From: Robinsoniella peoriensis
GTDB lineage: Bacteria; Bacillota; Clostridia; Lachnospirales; Lachnospiraceae
Assembly (NCBI RefSeq): GCF_042680125.1
Contig: NZ_JBHTNY010000047.1
Length of the DNA stretch: 60,281 nucleotides
Reading direction: 5' to 3' (one strand)
Shown here piece by piece: positions 25,981-34,450 of this stretch. The number at the start of each line of letters is the position of its first letter. The first letter of the stretch is position 1. Position numbers and translations under genes: made by a program. Below the pieces are notes generated by a model. The model worked only from the letters and a program-made list of their open reading frames with translations. It was not told where the DNA came from and made no database searches.

Positions 25981-27456
25981 CTAGCCCATACACAACGCAT
26001 ATAATTCTTCCGCAGTCACGTTTTCTGGGTATACTTCATTTATGATTTTTCCCTCATACATAATTAAAATTCTGTGACAGACCTCCAGTAGTTCTTCCAG
26101 TTCTGAAGATACCATAATACTGGATACGCCTTTTCGTGACTGTTCCCAGATAATCTGGAAGATCTGCTGTTTTGCATTTACGTCAATTCCTCTGGAGGGC
26201 TCATCGAAAAACATAATCTTAGGATTTGTATTCAGCCAGTTTCCCACAACAACTTTTTGCTGGTTTCCTCCGGACAGAGACAATACCGGAAGCTGTACAT
26301 CGGGAACTTTAATCTGTAATCCTTCAATCTGCCTGCTGACATATTCCTTTTCTTTGTTTCTCTGGATAAATTTGTGTTTGCCCAGATAATCAATGCTGGC
26401 TACACACAGATTTCCATAAACGGACATGATCTGAACCAGTCCTTCCTTTTTCCTGTCTTCCGGAGTTAATGCAAATCCTTTATTTCTCATCTTTACCGGA
26501 TTTGGATTTTTGATTTCTTCTCCATAAAACTCAATTCTGCCGGAGTCAAAAGGATCTGCCCCAAAGATTGATTTTAACAGTTCTGTCCTGCCTGCTCCCA
26601 ACATCCCGGCTATTCCCAGAATTTCATTTTCTTTGACGGAAAAGGATATATCGGAAAACACATTCTTTCTTGTTAGTCCCTGGATTTTCAGAATATCTTT
26701 TTTCCCCGCTACCAGATCCTGCGGCCTTGTCTTGATTTCTACATTTCCGAACATCATCTTTACCAGTTCTTTATGGCTGGTATCTTTCATGACTGTTTTT
26801 CCGATAAATATACCATCCCGCAGAACGGTACAGGTGTCGGCTATCTGCCACAGCTCCTGGAGTCTGTGCGATATGTAAATGATAATGACATCTTTCTCTT
26901 TGAGTCTCCGTATCATATCAAATAACAGCGTGATTTCATGATTTGCCAGTGATGATGTAGGCTCGTCCAACATTAGCACTTTGGGACTCGAGCTCATTGC
27001 TTTTACAATTTCAACCATCTGGCACTGCCACAAACTCAGGTTTGCCACCATTTCTTTTGGGGATATATCTACTTTTAAATCTTCCAAAACTGCCTGGGCA
27101 CGCTTATACGTTTCTTTCCAGTCGATAAACTTCCCTTTCATAGGAAGCCTTCCCATTAAAATATTCTCGGCTACCGAGAGCCCCGGGATCAGACTTAATT
27201 CCTGATAAACAGTCGCAATTCCCTTGCTGAAGGCTTCCTGCGGAGAACTGAGCTTTAGCTTCTCATCATCTAAATAAAAATTTCCCTTTGTGGGTTCTAC
27301 CGCTCCTGAGAAAACTTTTACTAACGTAGACTTTCCGGATCCGTTTTTACCTATAAATGCATGAACCTTTCCGCTTTCAAAAGATACTGTCACATCGTTA
27401 AGTGCCACTGTTCCAGGGTAAACCTTTGTTATATTTTCTGCTTTCAAAACACTCAT
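25981..27456 (-). CDS. Ribose-type ABC transporter ATPase (two ABC domains)
   Basis: A 491-residue ATPase with two tandem ABC units like RbsA/MglA. The start is 27456 (MSVLKAENITKVYPG) with AGAGGTG upstream. Unit 1: Walker A GKNGSGKST (~36), signature NLSLWQCQMVEI, in which the usual LSxGQ is changed to LSLWQ, and Walker B LMLDEPTSSL. Unit 2: degenerate Walker A (GMLGAGRTE), signature LSGGNQQKVVVG, Walker B MFFDEPSRGID. The altered first signature (Trp in place of Gly) is unusual and might lower activity of one site. A stem-loop stands between it and the binding-protein gene. Confidence 0.93.
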   Translation of the reverse strand: MSVLKAENITKVYPGTVALNDVTVSFESGKVHAFIGKNGSGKSTLVKVFSGAVEPTKGNFYLDDEKLKLSSPQEAFSKGIATVYQELSLIPGLSVAENILMGRLPMKGKFIDWKETYKRAQAVLEDLKVDISPKEMVANLSLWQCQMVEIVKAMSSSPKVLMLDEPTSSLANHEITLLFDMIRRLKEKDVIIIYISHRLQELWQIADTCTVLRDGIFIGKTVMKDTSHKELVKMMFGNVEIKTRPQDLVAGKKDILKIQGLTRKNVFSDISFSVKENEILGIAGMLGAGRTELLKSIFGADPFDSGRIEFYGEEIKNPNPVKMRNKGFALTPEDRKKEGLVQIMSVYGNLCVASIDYLGKHKFIQRNKEKEYVSRQIEGLQIKVPDVQLPVLSLSGGNQQKVVVGNWLNTNPKIMFFDEPSRGIDVNAKQQIFQIIWEQSRKGVSSIMVSSELEELLEVCHRILIMYEGKIINEVYPENVTAEELYALCMG

Positions 27457-27477
27457 GGTTTCACCTCTCATTTTCCA

Positions 27478-27523
27478 GGGCTGCCATAGAGCATATCTTA
27501 CAATATGCTCCAACGGCAGCCCC
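27478..27523 (-). promoter_or_regulatory. Stem-loop between binding-protein and ATPase genes
   Basis: Minus strand GGGCTGCC-GTT-GGAGCATAT-loop-ATATGCTC-TAT-GGCAGCCC: two stacked stems with an internal loop and no T run. Such loops after binding-protein genes usually protect the upstream mRNA and lower downstream expression. Confidence 0.7.
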
Positions 27524-27528
27524 AAAGC

Positions 27529-28686
27529 CTATTTACCTGTCTTCTCAGCCAGATCTTTTTCAAAAGCCTGTACAGCAGGAATATCATCCCTGGTTAAAAC
27601 AATACCCGGTACTACAACTTCTTTTCCGTAAGAAGCCTCTTCGCCCATAATGGCCTTAATCAAAACCTCCATTGTATTATATCCGATGGTATACGGATCC
27701 TGACCCGTAACACACTGCAGAATGTTATCGTCAGACTGAATAAATGCTGCCTGCTGTTCTGCCGCATCGGTACCAAAGACAACGGTAGTTCCTGCTTTTC
27801 CAGCATTTTTCACAGCCATAGTGGCCCCGATTGTGCCTCCGTCATTTGCAGCCCAGATCATATCAATTCCGCCTTTTGATTCGTTTGCAGTCAGAATATC
27901 CCCCACTACCTGGATTGCCGTGTCCTGAAGCCATGCATCCTGATCCGCTACAATTTCCACATCCAGTCCTTCTAACTGGTCAACAAATCCGGTTCTTCTA
28001 GCCGTGGACTGTTCCGGAAGTAATGATTTGTATTCTACGATGGCAATCTTGGCTTTTCCGCCCAGTTTTTCTTCAATATATTTTCTTGCTTCTTTTCCCG
28101 TTAATTCTCCTAAGTTATAATTATCCGATGTAAACCCGCCGCATACAAAGGGAGCATCTTTAAGCTGAGTATTTCCTACTGCAATTTCCAGACCTTTTTC
28201 ATTTGCCATTTTAAGAGTCTGAATGGATGAAGTTTCATTCAGCGGCGAGATTGCAATACCGTCAATTCCCTGGGTTACATAGGTATTAATTAATTCTGCC
28301 TCTTTTGCCTGGTCGTTATTGGTATTACTAAGCATACAGGTTACTCCATAATGATCTGCCGCTGCCTGATACCCCATTTGCATCAGCATCATAAACTGGT
28401 CTTCCTGAAATACAACCCCCGCTACTTTAATATCTTTTGGATCTTTCTTTGCTTCTTTTGCTGCTGACTGGTCTGTTTCTTTTGCCGCTGTTTCAGCTTC
28501 ATTCGCTTCTGTCCCGTCTGCCTTTGATTCTGTTTTTGTTTCTGTTTTTGTTTCTGTTTTCGCTTCTGTTTCCTTAACGGATTCCTTTTGAGTTGCTGTG
28601 GTTCCAGCTGCCCCGCTTCCACATGCTGCTAATGATAATGTCATCCCCAATGCCATCATAACTGCTAATAATTTTTTTACCTTCAT
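27529..28686 (-). CDS. Ribose-type substrate-binding lipoprotein
   Basis: A 385-residue secreted lipoprotein: signal peptide with lipobox LSLAAC (Cys22), a charged linker of Thr-Glu-Thr-Lys units (~38-82), then a periplasmic-binding-type-I fold (Peripla_BP_4) from ~86: DIKVAGVVFQEDQFM, NNDQAKEAELINTYVTQGIDG, ISPLNETSS, ANDGGTIGATMAV and FGTDAAEQQ. The fold usually binds monosaccharides such as ribose or xylose, but also autoinducers or inositol. It is the second gene of the operon, 25 bases after the URO-D gene. The ligand is unknown. Confidence 0.92.
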   Translation of the reverse strand: MKVKKLLAVMMALGMTLSLAACGSGAAGTTATQKESVKETEAKTETKTETKTESKADGTEANEAETAAKETDQSAAKEAKKDPKDIKVAGVVFQEDQFMMLMQMGYQAAADHYGVTCMLSNTNNDQAKEAELINTYVTQGIDGIAISPLNETSSIQTLKMANEKGLEIAVGNTQLKDAPFVCGGFTSDNYNLGELTGKEARKYIEEKLGGKAKIAIVEYKSLLPEQSTARRTGFVDQLEGLDVEIVADQDAWLQDTAIQVVGDILTANESKGGIDMIWAANDGGTIGATMAVKNAGKAGTTVVFGTDAAEQQAAFIQSDDNILQCVTGQDPYTIGYNTMEVLIKAIMGEEASYGKEVVVPGIVLTRDDIPAVQAFEKDLAEKTGK

Positions 28687-28711
28687 CCCGTATTCCTCCG
28701 CAATTTAATTT

Positions 28712-29938
28712 TTAATTGAATACATTTCCGTGTTCTTTCCGGTATTCCTGTGCCGCATCATATATTGCAAGTATTTTTTCAGGCGGTACATTTGCCTGCA
28801 GATTGTGCACCTGGTTAAAAACGTAGCCGTTCTTTCTTGAAAATATCTGTATTAACTTTTTCACTTCTGCCTGTATCTCTTCCACCGTTCCATAATTACA
28901 CGTTACCTGGGTATTCGCTCCTCCGCCCCAAAATACCAGATCGTCGCCAAACCGGTCCACCAGAGTCTCGGGATCCATTCCTTTTGCCGCAATCTGAATA
29001 GGATTGAGTATCTGCACACCAGCATCGATTAAGTCCGGTATCAATTCTAAAATTGCACCGCAGCTATGTAGAAATACCTTAACTTCAGGATAATTCTCTC
29101 TGATATAACTAAATATTTTCTTGTGATAAGGTTTAATCATTTCCCTATAAACTTCTTTGGAAATCAAAGTGGATTCCTGTGAACCGAGATCATCCCCAAA
29201 CTGTATGATCTGAATATATTTATGAACTCTGGGCATGAGTTTCTTCAGGCTCTCAATGTAAGAGTCAGATAACCTCTCTAAGTAGGTATGTACTAATTCC
29301 GGTTCTGCTAAGAGATTCATAAAGAAATTTTCAAATCCAAAATCTGTTTCTCCGGCCTCTAAGATATTTCCTCCGAATTCCATTAAAACGGCTCTGTCCG
29401 TATTCTCGAAAGCTTCTTTTGCCTTTTGTTCCATATAGCAGATCTCTTCTTCCGTGATGACTGGAAATGTATAATTTTCCAAATCTTCTACATCTTCAGC
29501 AGACTCTAACGGATGACAGGTCTGATCGAAATAAAATCCTTCTCTTGGCATTTTTGCCAATACTTTTCCTTCCCTTTGTATCGTTAGTTCTCCGTTTTCC
29601 ATTGGTATCGGATGATAGTCTTCCGGTACCATACATTTGATCCCCCTTCCATTATCTCCTTCTTTCCACCTGTCAATTTTCACCCCAAATGCTGAAGCCA
29701 GGCGGTGTACCTGAACCACATCTGCTCCCAGCCTGTCCAGGATCTCTTTCTCCGGTTCCGCCAACTGTTGAAAGACATCATATAATTTTGTAGTGGTTGT
29801 ATCCAGGCCCAGATGCTCTTTTAGACTTTGATATGCCCATATACTGATACCGGTAGATCTCATGGCACCAAAATCAATTGGAATAACATCTGCTTTTTGG
29901 TGGTTCAGTGCCGCAATTATTCTTTCCCGCGAATTCAT
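28712..29938 (-). CDS. Uroporphyrinogen decarboxylase-family protein (MtaA-like methyltransferase)
   Basis: A 408-residue TIM-barrel protein of the URO-D superfamily. The start is 29938 (MNSRERIIAALNHQKAD), GGGAGG upstream. It is longer than haem-type HemE and has RERIIAALNHQ, PIDFGAM, QFGDDLGSQ and VFLHSCGAILELIPDLIDAGVQILNP. The His-x-Cys in HSCG is where MtaA/MtbA-type corrinoid methyltransferases bind zinc, so transfer of a methyl group from or to a corrinoid or thiol is more likely than uroporphyrinogen decarboxylation. It leads an operon with a ribose-type ABC importer, next to a divergent ROK regulator. Substrate unknown. Confidence 0.85.
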   Translation of the reverse strand: MNSRERIIAALNHQKADVIPIDFGAMRSTGISIWAYQSLKEHLGLDTTTTKLYDVFQQLAEPEKEILDRLGADVVQVHRLASAFGVKIDRWKEGDNGRGIKCMVPEDYHPIPMENGELTIQREGKVLAKMPREGFYFDQTCHPLESAEDVEDLENYTFPVITEEEICYMEQKAKEAFENTDRAVLMEFGGNILEAGETDFGFENFFMNLLAEPELVHTYLERLSDSYIESLKKLMPRVHKYIQIIQFGDDLGSQESTLISKEVYREMIKPYHKKIFSYIRENYPEVKVFLHSCGAILELIPDLIDAGVQILNPIQIAAKGMDPETLVDRFGDDLVFWGGGANTQVTCNYGTVEEIQAEVKKLIQIFSRKNGYVFNQVHNLQANVPPEKILAIYDAAQEYRKEHGNVFN

Positions 29939-29964
29939 TATTTTAACCTCCCTGCTTTTTCTTA

Positions 29965-29993
29965 ATAGTATCACCGTTGTACTAATTAATCAA
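29965..29993 (-). promoter_or_regulatory. Promoter of the URO-D/ABC operon
   Basis: Minus strand TTGATT (29988-29993), 17-base spacer, TACTAT (29965-29970), 27 bases before the URO-D start codon. The rest of the gap to the ROK gene (29994-30488) is AT-rich DNA and the terminal-repeat element at 30240-30395. Confidence 0.6.
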
Positions 29994-30239
29994 GTCATTT
30001 TTCTTTTATGTAATCATTTTGTATGTATTTTACAATATTATAAATCATATTATATGCAATTATTACAAATATTATTTGATGATAATATATTGATTTTACA
30101 TATATTCGAATATCTGTTAAACTCATTTTATATTAAAACAATTTTTATAGATTATGATTATTGTGAAATTTGAAAAGATTGAGGATAAACTGATGAAATT
30201 CCCCATGCTTCATTGTGAATTCTATCTTTATGGACTGCG

Positions 30240-30395
30240 AGAGCGTGTTTTAAAATTTCTTTCTGACAGCTGCGCTCACACTTTGCGGGAGATTCGTTCC
30301 AAAGGAAGAGCTCATAGGCGGGCTATTGAATTTGAAGCTAATATACCGGGAAGTGGGGCATAGAAATGACAGGAATGAATTTTAAAACAGGCTCT
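30240..30395. repeat. 156-bp element with 18-bp terminal inverted repeats
   Basis: AGAGCGTGTTTTAAAATT (30240-30257) and AATTTTAAAACAGGCTCT (30378-30395) are inverted copies with one mismatch. The inside is richer in G and C than the flanks. A frame at 30154-30363 crosses it without a ribosome site. No transposase; it looks like a miniature inverted-repeat element between two divergent genes. Confidence 0.6.
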
Positions 30396-30488
30396 AATAA
30401 AAGGTATATACTGATTTACATCTTTCAGTTATAATTAGATTTATATAAATTGATTATGACCATATTAATTTTTAAGAAGGAGAATTTT

Positions 30489-31706
30489 ATGGATACCATA
30501 GGATCTAATGCACAAGATTTGAAAGCAAGTAACCGTATGTTGGTTTTAAAAATAATAGCGACTCATTATGGACTCTCCAGAACCCAGCTTGCTTCTATCA
30601 CTGGACTGTCCAAAATGTCCATCAGCAATATCGTATCGGAATTAATCTCTTCAGATTATATATCAGAATTTGAAAATCAAAAAGAGGCTACCTCTTCCGG
30701 CCGAAAACCTCTTTCCCTGAAGCTGTCCGAGCATTCCCCCTGTATCTGCGGAATGCTGATCGAGCGGGATTTTCTTCAGATCGCACTGGGGGATTTAAGC
30801 GGAACCCTTATCCTGCCTCCTGTTAATGTCCCTCTGGACAGTAATGTCCTTAGCAGCGATGAGGTTATCCAATATCTCTATCAGGCATTTGTAACGTTAA
30901 AAGACAGTACCAGTCGCAATATCATTGCTATTGGCATCTCCTCTATCGGCCCTCTGGATAGTAAAAATGGCTTAATTCTAAGACCGCCGTTTTTTCACAA
31001 TATTGAGATTATGCCGATTATCTCTGAGATGACTAAATTAACAGAGATCCCGACTTATCTGATGAATGAATCCAATGCAGGCGCCCTGGCTGAAAAATTA
31101 TATGGAGATGCCTCCTCCGTTGCCAATTTTTTATACCTGCATATTACCAATGGAATTGGGGCGGGAGTTGTTCTGGACAATAAATTATATGATGGAGAAT
31201 TTGGGCAGAATGGCGGGCTTGGACATACTTCCATTAACTTTGCAGGCCCCAGATGTGAATGCGGAAATGCCGGCTGCTTAGAGCTTTATGCCAATATAAA
31301 GCAGCTTCGTTATCGAATACAGGAGTTAAAATACTTATATCCCGGATCTCCCCTTACACCTTTAAGTGCTCCCTCCTGGATACAAATACTGGATGCAGCG
31401 AACACGAAAGATACACTTGCCATCCTGGCATTAGATCAATTCAGCACCTACATTGCCCAGGCAATCACCAATACCTTGAATATTTTAGATCTTTCTACCA
31501 TTATCATCGACTATCCGTTTAACGTACCCGGCAGTATAATGGAAGACCTGTTAGCACAAAAGCTTGCTATTTTAAGACCCCAGCCTTTTTATCACAGCAT
31601 AAAGGTACAAAAATCAACTTTTATTGGAAAAGCGTCTCTGATTGGGTCTATCTCAATCGTAGCAGATAAAATTTTTCATTTTGAACTGCCTCTCTGCTTT
31701 TCCTAG
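30489..31706 (+). CDS. ROK-family transcriptional regulator
   Basis: A 405-residue repressor. The start is 30489, with AGAAGGAG upstream. Residues ~10-65 are a winged helix (LSRTQLASITGLSKMSISNIVSE). The rest is a ROK sugar-kinase-like fold: IGISSIGPLD, HITNGIGAGVVLDNKLYDG, GQNGGLGHTSIN and the zinc-type CECGNAGCLELYA (CxCGxxGCxE). It stands divergent to the URO-D/ABC operon and so likely controls it in response to the imported compound; that link is inferred from position. Confidence 0.92.
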   Translation: MDTIGSNAQDLKASNRMLVLKIIATHYGLSRTQLASITGLSKMSISNIVSELISSDYISEFENQKEATSSGRKPLSLKLSEHSPCICGMLIERDFLQIALGDLSGTLILPPVNVPLDSNVLSSDEVIQYLYQAFVTLKDSTSRNIIAIGISSIGPLDSKNGLILRPPFFHNIEIMPIISEMTKLTEIPTYLMNESNAGALAEKLYGDASSVANFLYLHITNGIGAGVVLDNKLYDGEFGQNGGLGHTSINFAGPRCECGNAGCLELYANIKQLRYRIQELKYLYPGSPLTPLSAPSWIQILDAANTKDTLAILALDQFSTYIAQAITNTLNILDLSTIIIDYPFNVPGSIMEDLLAQKLAILRPQPFYHSIKVQKSTFIGKASLIGSISIVADKIFHFELPLCFS

Positions 31707-31708
31707 TA

Positions 31709-31727
31709 CTACAGCGAACAGATTCAT
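31709..31727. repeat. 19-bp sequence shared with 55474-55492
   Basis: CTACAGCGAACAG(A)TTCAT; the copy at 55474-55492 differs in one base. This one begins right after the ROK gene and abuts the palindromic-repeat arm at 31731. It may be part of the same family of elements. Confidence 0.55.
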
Positions 31728-31730
31728 CTT

Positions 31731-31802
31731 AAATTGGGGGTTAGCTGATTATGACGCTTTATAAATGATAGGTAGTGTACAGAAAGATGGGGGTGGCAGG
31801 CT
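31731..31802. repeat. Left arm of the palindromic repeat (solo or truncated copy)
   Basis: Aligns with 21504-21576: shared blocks GGGTTAGCTGATTA, GACGCTTT, GGTAGTGTAC and GAAAGATGGG. The next 145 bases (31803-31948) do not match the element at 21508 and no right arm is seen, so the copy is partial or has different inner DNA. No gene is seen in 31803-32066. Confidence 0.7.
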
Positions 31803-31948
31803 GTTCTTTATTGGATGCTGCGCAGTATGTTTCGGCTGTTTGCGTAAAAGAAGATGAAAGTTTGCTCCTTTTTCTGGTTACAGAATGAAAAACAAATTCC
31901 GTTCTCAAGTTACCTTCCCCTTTCAGCAGCATGATCATCTAACCCATT

Positions 31949-31981
31949 AAAAAACTGCCGGTTTTATATATTCCGGCAGTT
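31949..31981 (-). terminator. Terminator of the 13-kb cobalamin operon
   Basis: Minus-strand stem AACTGCCGG / CCGGCAGTT (9 bp, 11-base loop) followed by a six-T run. It lies 86 bases past the cbiC stop. Confidence 0.85.
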
Positions 31982-32066
31982 CTTTCCTTTTCTATCTAAA
32001 TTTGACCTTTTCCAACTTATTCTATCCTATTATGACTTATTCTTTCTCATGCCGGCATAAGCATTG

Positions 32067-32708
32067 TTAATCCCGGTTATCATCAATCATGTACAAAAGC
32101 GCATTACAGATACAGGCTGCTATATTGCTTCCGCCTTTTCTTCCCCGGGCAACAATATAAGGGACTTCTGTCTGCATAATCAATTCTTTGGACTGTACTA
32201 CATTGACAAATCCAACCGGAACACCGATGATTAATTCGGGATCTAACTTTTTCTCTTCGATCAGTTCATAGATCCGTACTAATGCCGTAGGTGCATTTCC
32301 AATGGCAAAGATCAGCTTTTTTCCCATTGCAGCTGCTTTGTCCATGCTTGCGGTGGCCCTGGTACTTCCGTTGTCTCTGGCAGTCTGTGCCACATCTTCA
32401 TCCGCCATAAAGCAGTATACCTCTCCGCCATATTTAGACAGAGCCTTTTTATTAATGCCTGCTTTTACCATCTGGGTATCGGTTACGATACATGCACCCT
32501 CTTTAATAGCCTCAATTGCCTTGGTAACTGCCCCTGTACTGAAACACAGATTGTCGGCATATTCAAAATCTGCACTGGTATGGATGCAGCGTTTGATGAT
32601 CAGCTCCTGTTCTTTAGGAAGCTGTCTTGTTCCCAGCTCTTCTGTAATTATCTCAAAACTTCTTTTTTCTATATCCCTGGGTTTTACATTTTCTAATTCT
32701 ACTTTCAT
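32067..32708 (-). CDS. cbiC: Cobalt-precorrin-8 methylmutase
   Basis: Moves the C11 methyl to C12 to give cobyrinate (cobyrinic acid). The 213-residue protein matches the family: RDIEKRSFEIITEEL, RCIHTSADFEYADNL with the catalytic His, IVTDTQMVKAGI and GVPVGFVNVVQSKEL. The C-terminus is typical (RGRKGGSNIAACICNALLYM). It is the last gene of the cobalamin operon, 80 bases after cbiP. Confidence 0.96.
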   Translation of the reverse strand: MKVELENVKPRDIEKRSFEIITEELGTRQLPKEQELIIKRCIHTSADFEYADNLCFSTGAVTKAIEAIKEGACIVTDTQMVKAGINKKALSKYGGEVYCFMADEDVAQTARDNGSTRATASMDKAAAMGKKLIFAIGNAPTALVRIYELIEEKKLDPELIIGVPVGFVNVVQSKELIMQTEVPYIVARGRKGGSNIAACICNALLYMIDDNRD

Positions 32709-32789
32709 GATGTCCTCCCATTACGCGGTCTGCGGTTTTCCAACGAGTTTCATGCTTAAATGTCTGCTGATACAGGCGATCAAAAATAT

Positions 32790-34301
32790 TTAAATACCTG
32801 CTTCTAAAATGCGGTATATTTCCTTCATATCAAAATGCTTTCTCAGTTCGGAAGCCAGAATATCATACTGGGTCTCTTTAAATTCCTGGAAGTCTACACT
32901 GGTAATCTCTGTTGCATCAATACCTTTCATTCTTCCAAGAGACATAATTACTTCCTTCGCAACCTCTTCTTTATCGAATATGCCGTGTACATAGGAGCCA
33001 TATACATGATCTCTGTACGCTCCGTCCGGTTTCTCCTTTGAATGGGTTACTCCATCGGATATGGATGTTAAAGGTACACAGCCTTCTTTTAAAGTACTGC
33101 TTCCCATATGAATCTCATAGCCTTCCAGTCTTACACCGGACAGGCTGCTTAGTGCTCCGTCTATCTCGCCAAAGGTACCGGATACCCTGGTTCTTGTCTT
33201 TTCTTTTTCAAATACAGTATCCATAGGCAAAAGTCCCATACCTTTGATCTCTCCGCCTGCTTCTACTCCACTTGGATCTGACAGCGTCTCACCCAGCATC
33301 TGGTATCCGCCGCAGACCCCAAAAATAATCTTTCCTGCAGCTGCCTGCTTAAGCACCGCTGCCTCCAGACCATTCTGACGCATCCACAGCAGATCTTCCA
33401 TGGTATTTTTAGTGCCCGGTAAGATAATCATATCCGGATTCTTCAGCTCGGAAACTGAATGTACATAGCGCAGCGAAACACCCTCCATGCTTTCGAACGG
33501 ATTAAAATCTGTAAAATTGGATATTCTCGGCAAGCGGATCACTGCTATGTCAATTAATCCGACTTCCTGATTCCCGGAGAAACGCTCCGTCAGGCTGTCT
33601 TCATCTTCCACTTCAATCTGCAGATAGGGCGCTACTCCTACTACAGGAATACCTGCCCTTTCTTCCAGCATTGCAACTCCCGGTTCCAGAATTGTCTTGT
33701 CTCCCCGGAATTTATTGATAATCAGGCCCTTTATCATTGCCTTTTCATCTTCTTCCAAAAGCATCACTGTACCAACCAGCTGTGCAAATACACCGCCTCT
33801 GTCAATATCTCCTACAAGAAGAACAGGCGCTTTTGCCATTTTCGCCATGCCCATATTTACAATATCTTCCTGCTTCAGATTAATTTCAGCAGGACTTCCT
33901 GCACCTTCGATTACAATAATATCGTAATCTTCTTCCAGTTTATGATATGCGCGCAGCACATCCGGAACCAGATTCTTTTTATATGCAAAATACTCTCTTG
34001 CGCTCATATTCCCCACAACTTCCCCATTTACAATCACCTGAGAACCAATATCGTTTGTGGGTTTTAAGAGAATGGGATTCATGTATACAGATGGCTTGAT
34101 ACCGGCAGCTTCTGCCTGCATCACCTGGGCACGGCCCATCTCAAGGCCCTCCTCCGTTATAAATGAATTTAAAGCCATATTTTGTGATTTAAAAGGTGCT
34201 ACTTTGTATCCATCCTGCTTAAAAATTCTGCAAAGCCCCGCCGCTAACAGACTCTTACCTGCATTAGACATGGTCCCTTGCACCATAATTGCTTTTGCCA
34301 T
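32790..34301 (-). CDS. cbiP: Cobyric acid synthase
   Basis: Amidates four side chains (b, d, e, g) of adenosylcobyrinate diamide using glutamine and ATP (CbiP/CobQ). From the ATG at 34301 it has 503 residues: N-terminal BioD-like domain with MVQGTMSNAGKSLL (P-loop variant) and a C-terminal class-I amidotransferase with the nucleophile in FGVCGGYQMLGE and His in YVHGIFD. The ATG has almost no ribosome site. A GTG at 34370 has AAAGGAAG seven bases upstream, inside a repeated hairpin (34323-34409), and would add 23 mainly hydrophobic residues. Family identity is sure; the start is open. Confidence 0.95.
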   Translation of the reverse strand: MAKAIMVQGTMSNAGKSLLAAGLCRIFKQDGYKVAPFKSQNMALNSFITEEGLEMGRAQVMQAEAAGIKPSVYMNPILLKPTNDIGSQVIVNGEVVGNMSAREYFAYKKNLVPDVLRAYHKLEEDYDIIVIEGAGSPAEINLKQEDIVNMGMAKMAKAPVLLVGDIDRGGVFAQLVGTVMLLEEDEKAMIKGLIINKFRGDKTILEPGVAMLEERAGIPVVGVAPYLQIEVEDEDSLTERFSGNQEVGLIDIAVIRLPRISNFTDFNPFESMEGVSLRYVHSVSELKNPDMIILPGTKNTMEDLLWMRQNGLEAAVLKQAAAGKIIFGVCGGYQMLGETLSDPSGVEAGGEIKGMGLLPMDTVFEKEKTRTRVSGTFGEIDGALSSLSGVRLEGYEIHMGSSTLKEGCVPLTSISDGVTHSKEKPDGAYRDHVYGSYVHGIFDKEEVAKEVIMSLGRMKGIDATEITSVDFQEFKETQYDILASELRKHFDMKEIYRILEAGI

Positions 34302-34322
34302 ATTTATACCCATTGCATATTG

Positions 34323-34409
34323 CAGTCCTGCCTGCAATACTGCCACAATAAAACAGGTTGAAAGAATCACACTGTGGCTTCCTTTCTATATCATAATTTT
34401 CTTTCAACC
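34323..34409 (-). repeat. Repeated hairpin element around a Shine-Dalgarno site, copy 1 (before cbiP)
   Basis: Arms GGTTGAAAGAA (34356-34366) and TTCTTTCAACC (34399-34409) are a perfect 11-bp inverted repeat. The loop holds ATAGAAAGGAAGCCAC and a GTG start. About 87 bases, including the flank CTGCAATACTGCCA, are alike at 50717-50797. Shorter pieces with the AGAAAGGAAGCC(A/G)C core are at 43425-43451 and 43987-44005. Confidence 0.65.
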
Positions 34410-34450
34410 TTAACCTCCCGCATATCGCAGATCCAGCCTGCAATACTGCA

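Noticed and set aside
28422..28622. Lys/Gln-rich minus-strand small protein
   Set aside because: A frame-shifted reading of the low-complexity linker of the binding lipoprotein.
28712..29938. HemE, uroporphyrinogen decarboxylase of haem synthesis
   Set aside because: The protein is too long, has the HSCG zinc-type motif and lies in an ABC transporter operon; the hem operon in this window has no hemE.
30154..30363. 69-residue protein between URO-D and ROK genes
   Set aside because: No ribosome site, no recognisable domain, and it covers most of an inverted-repeat element.
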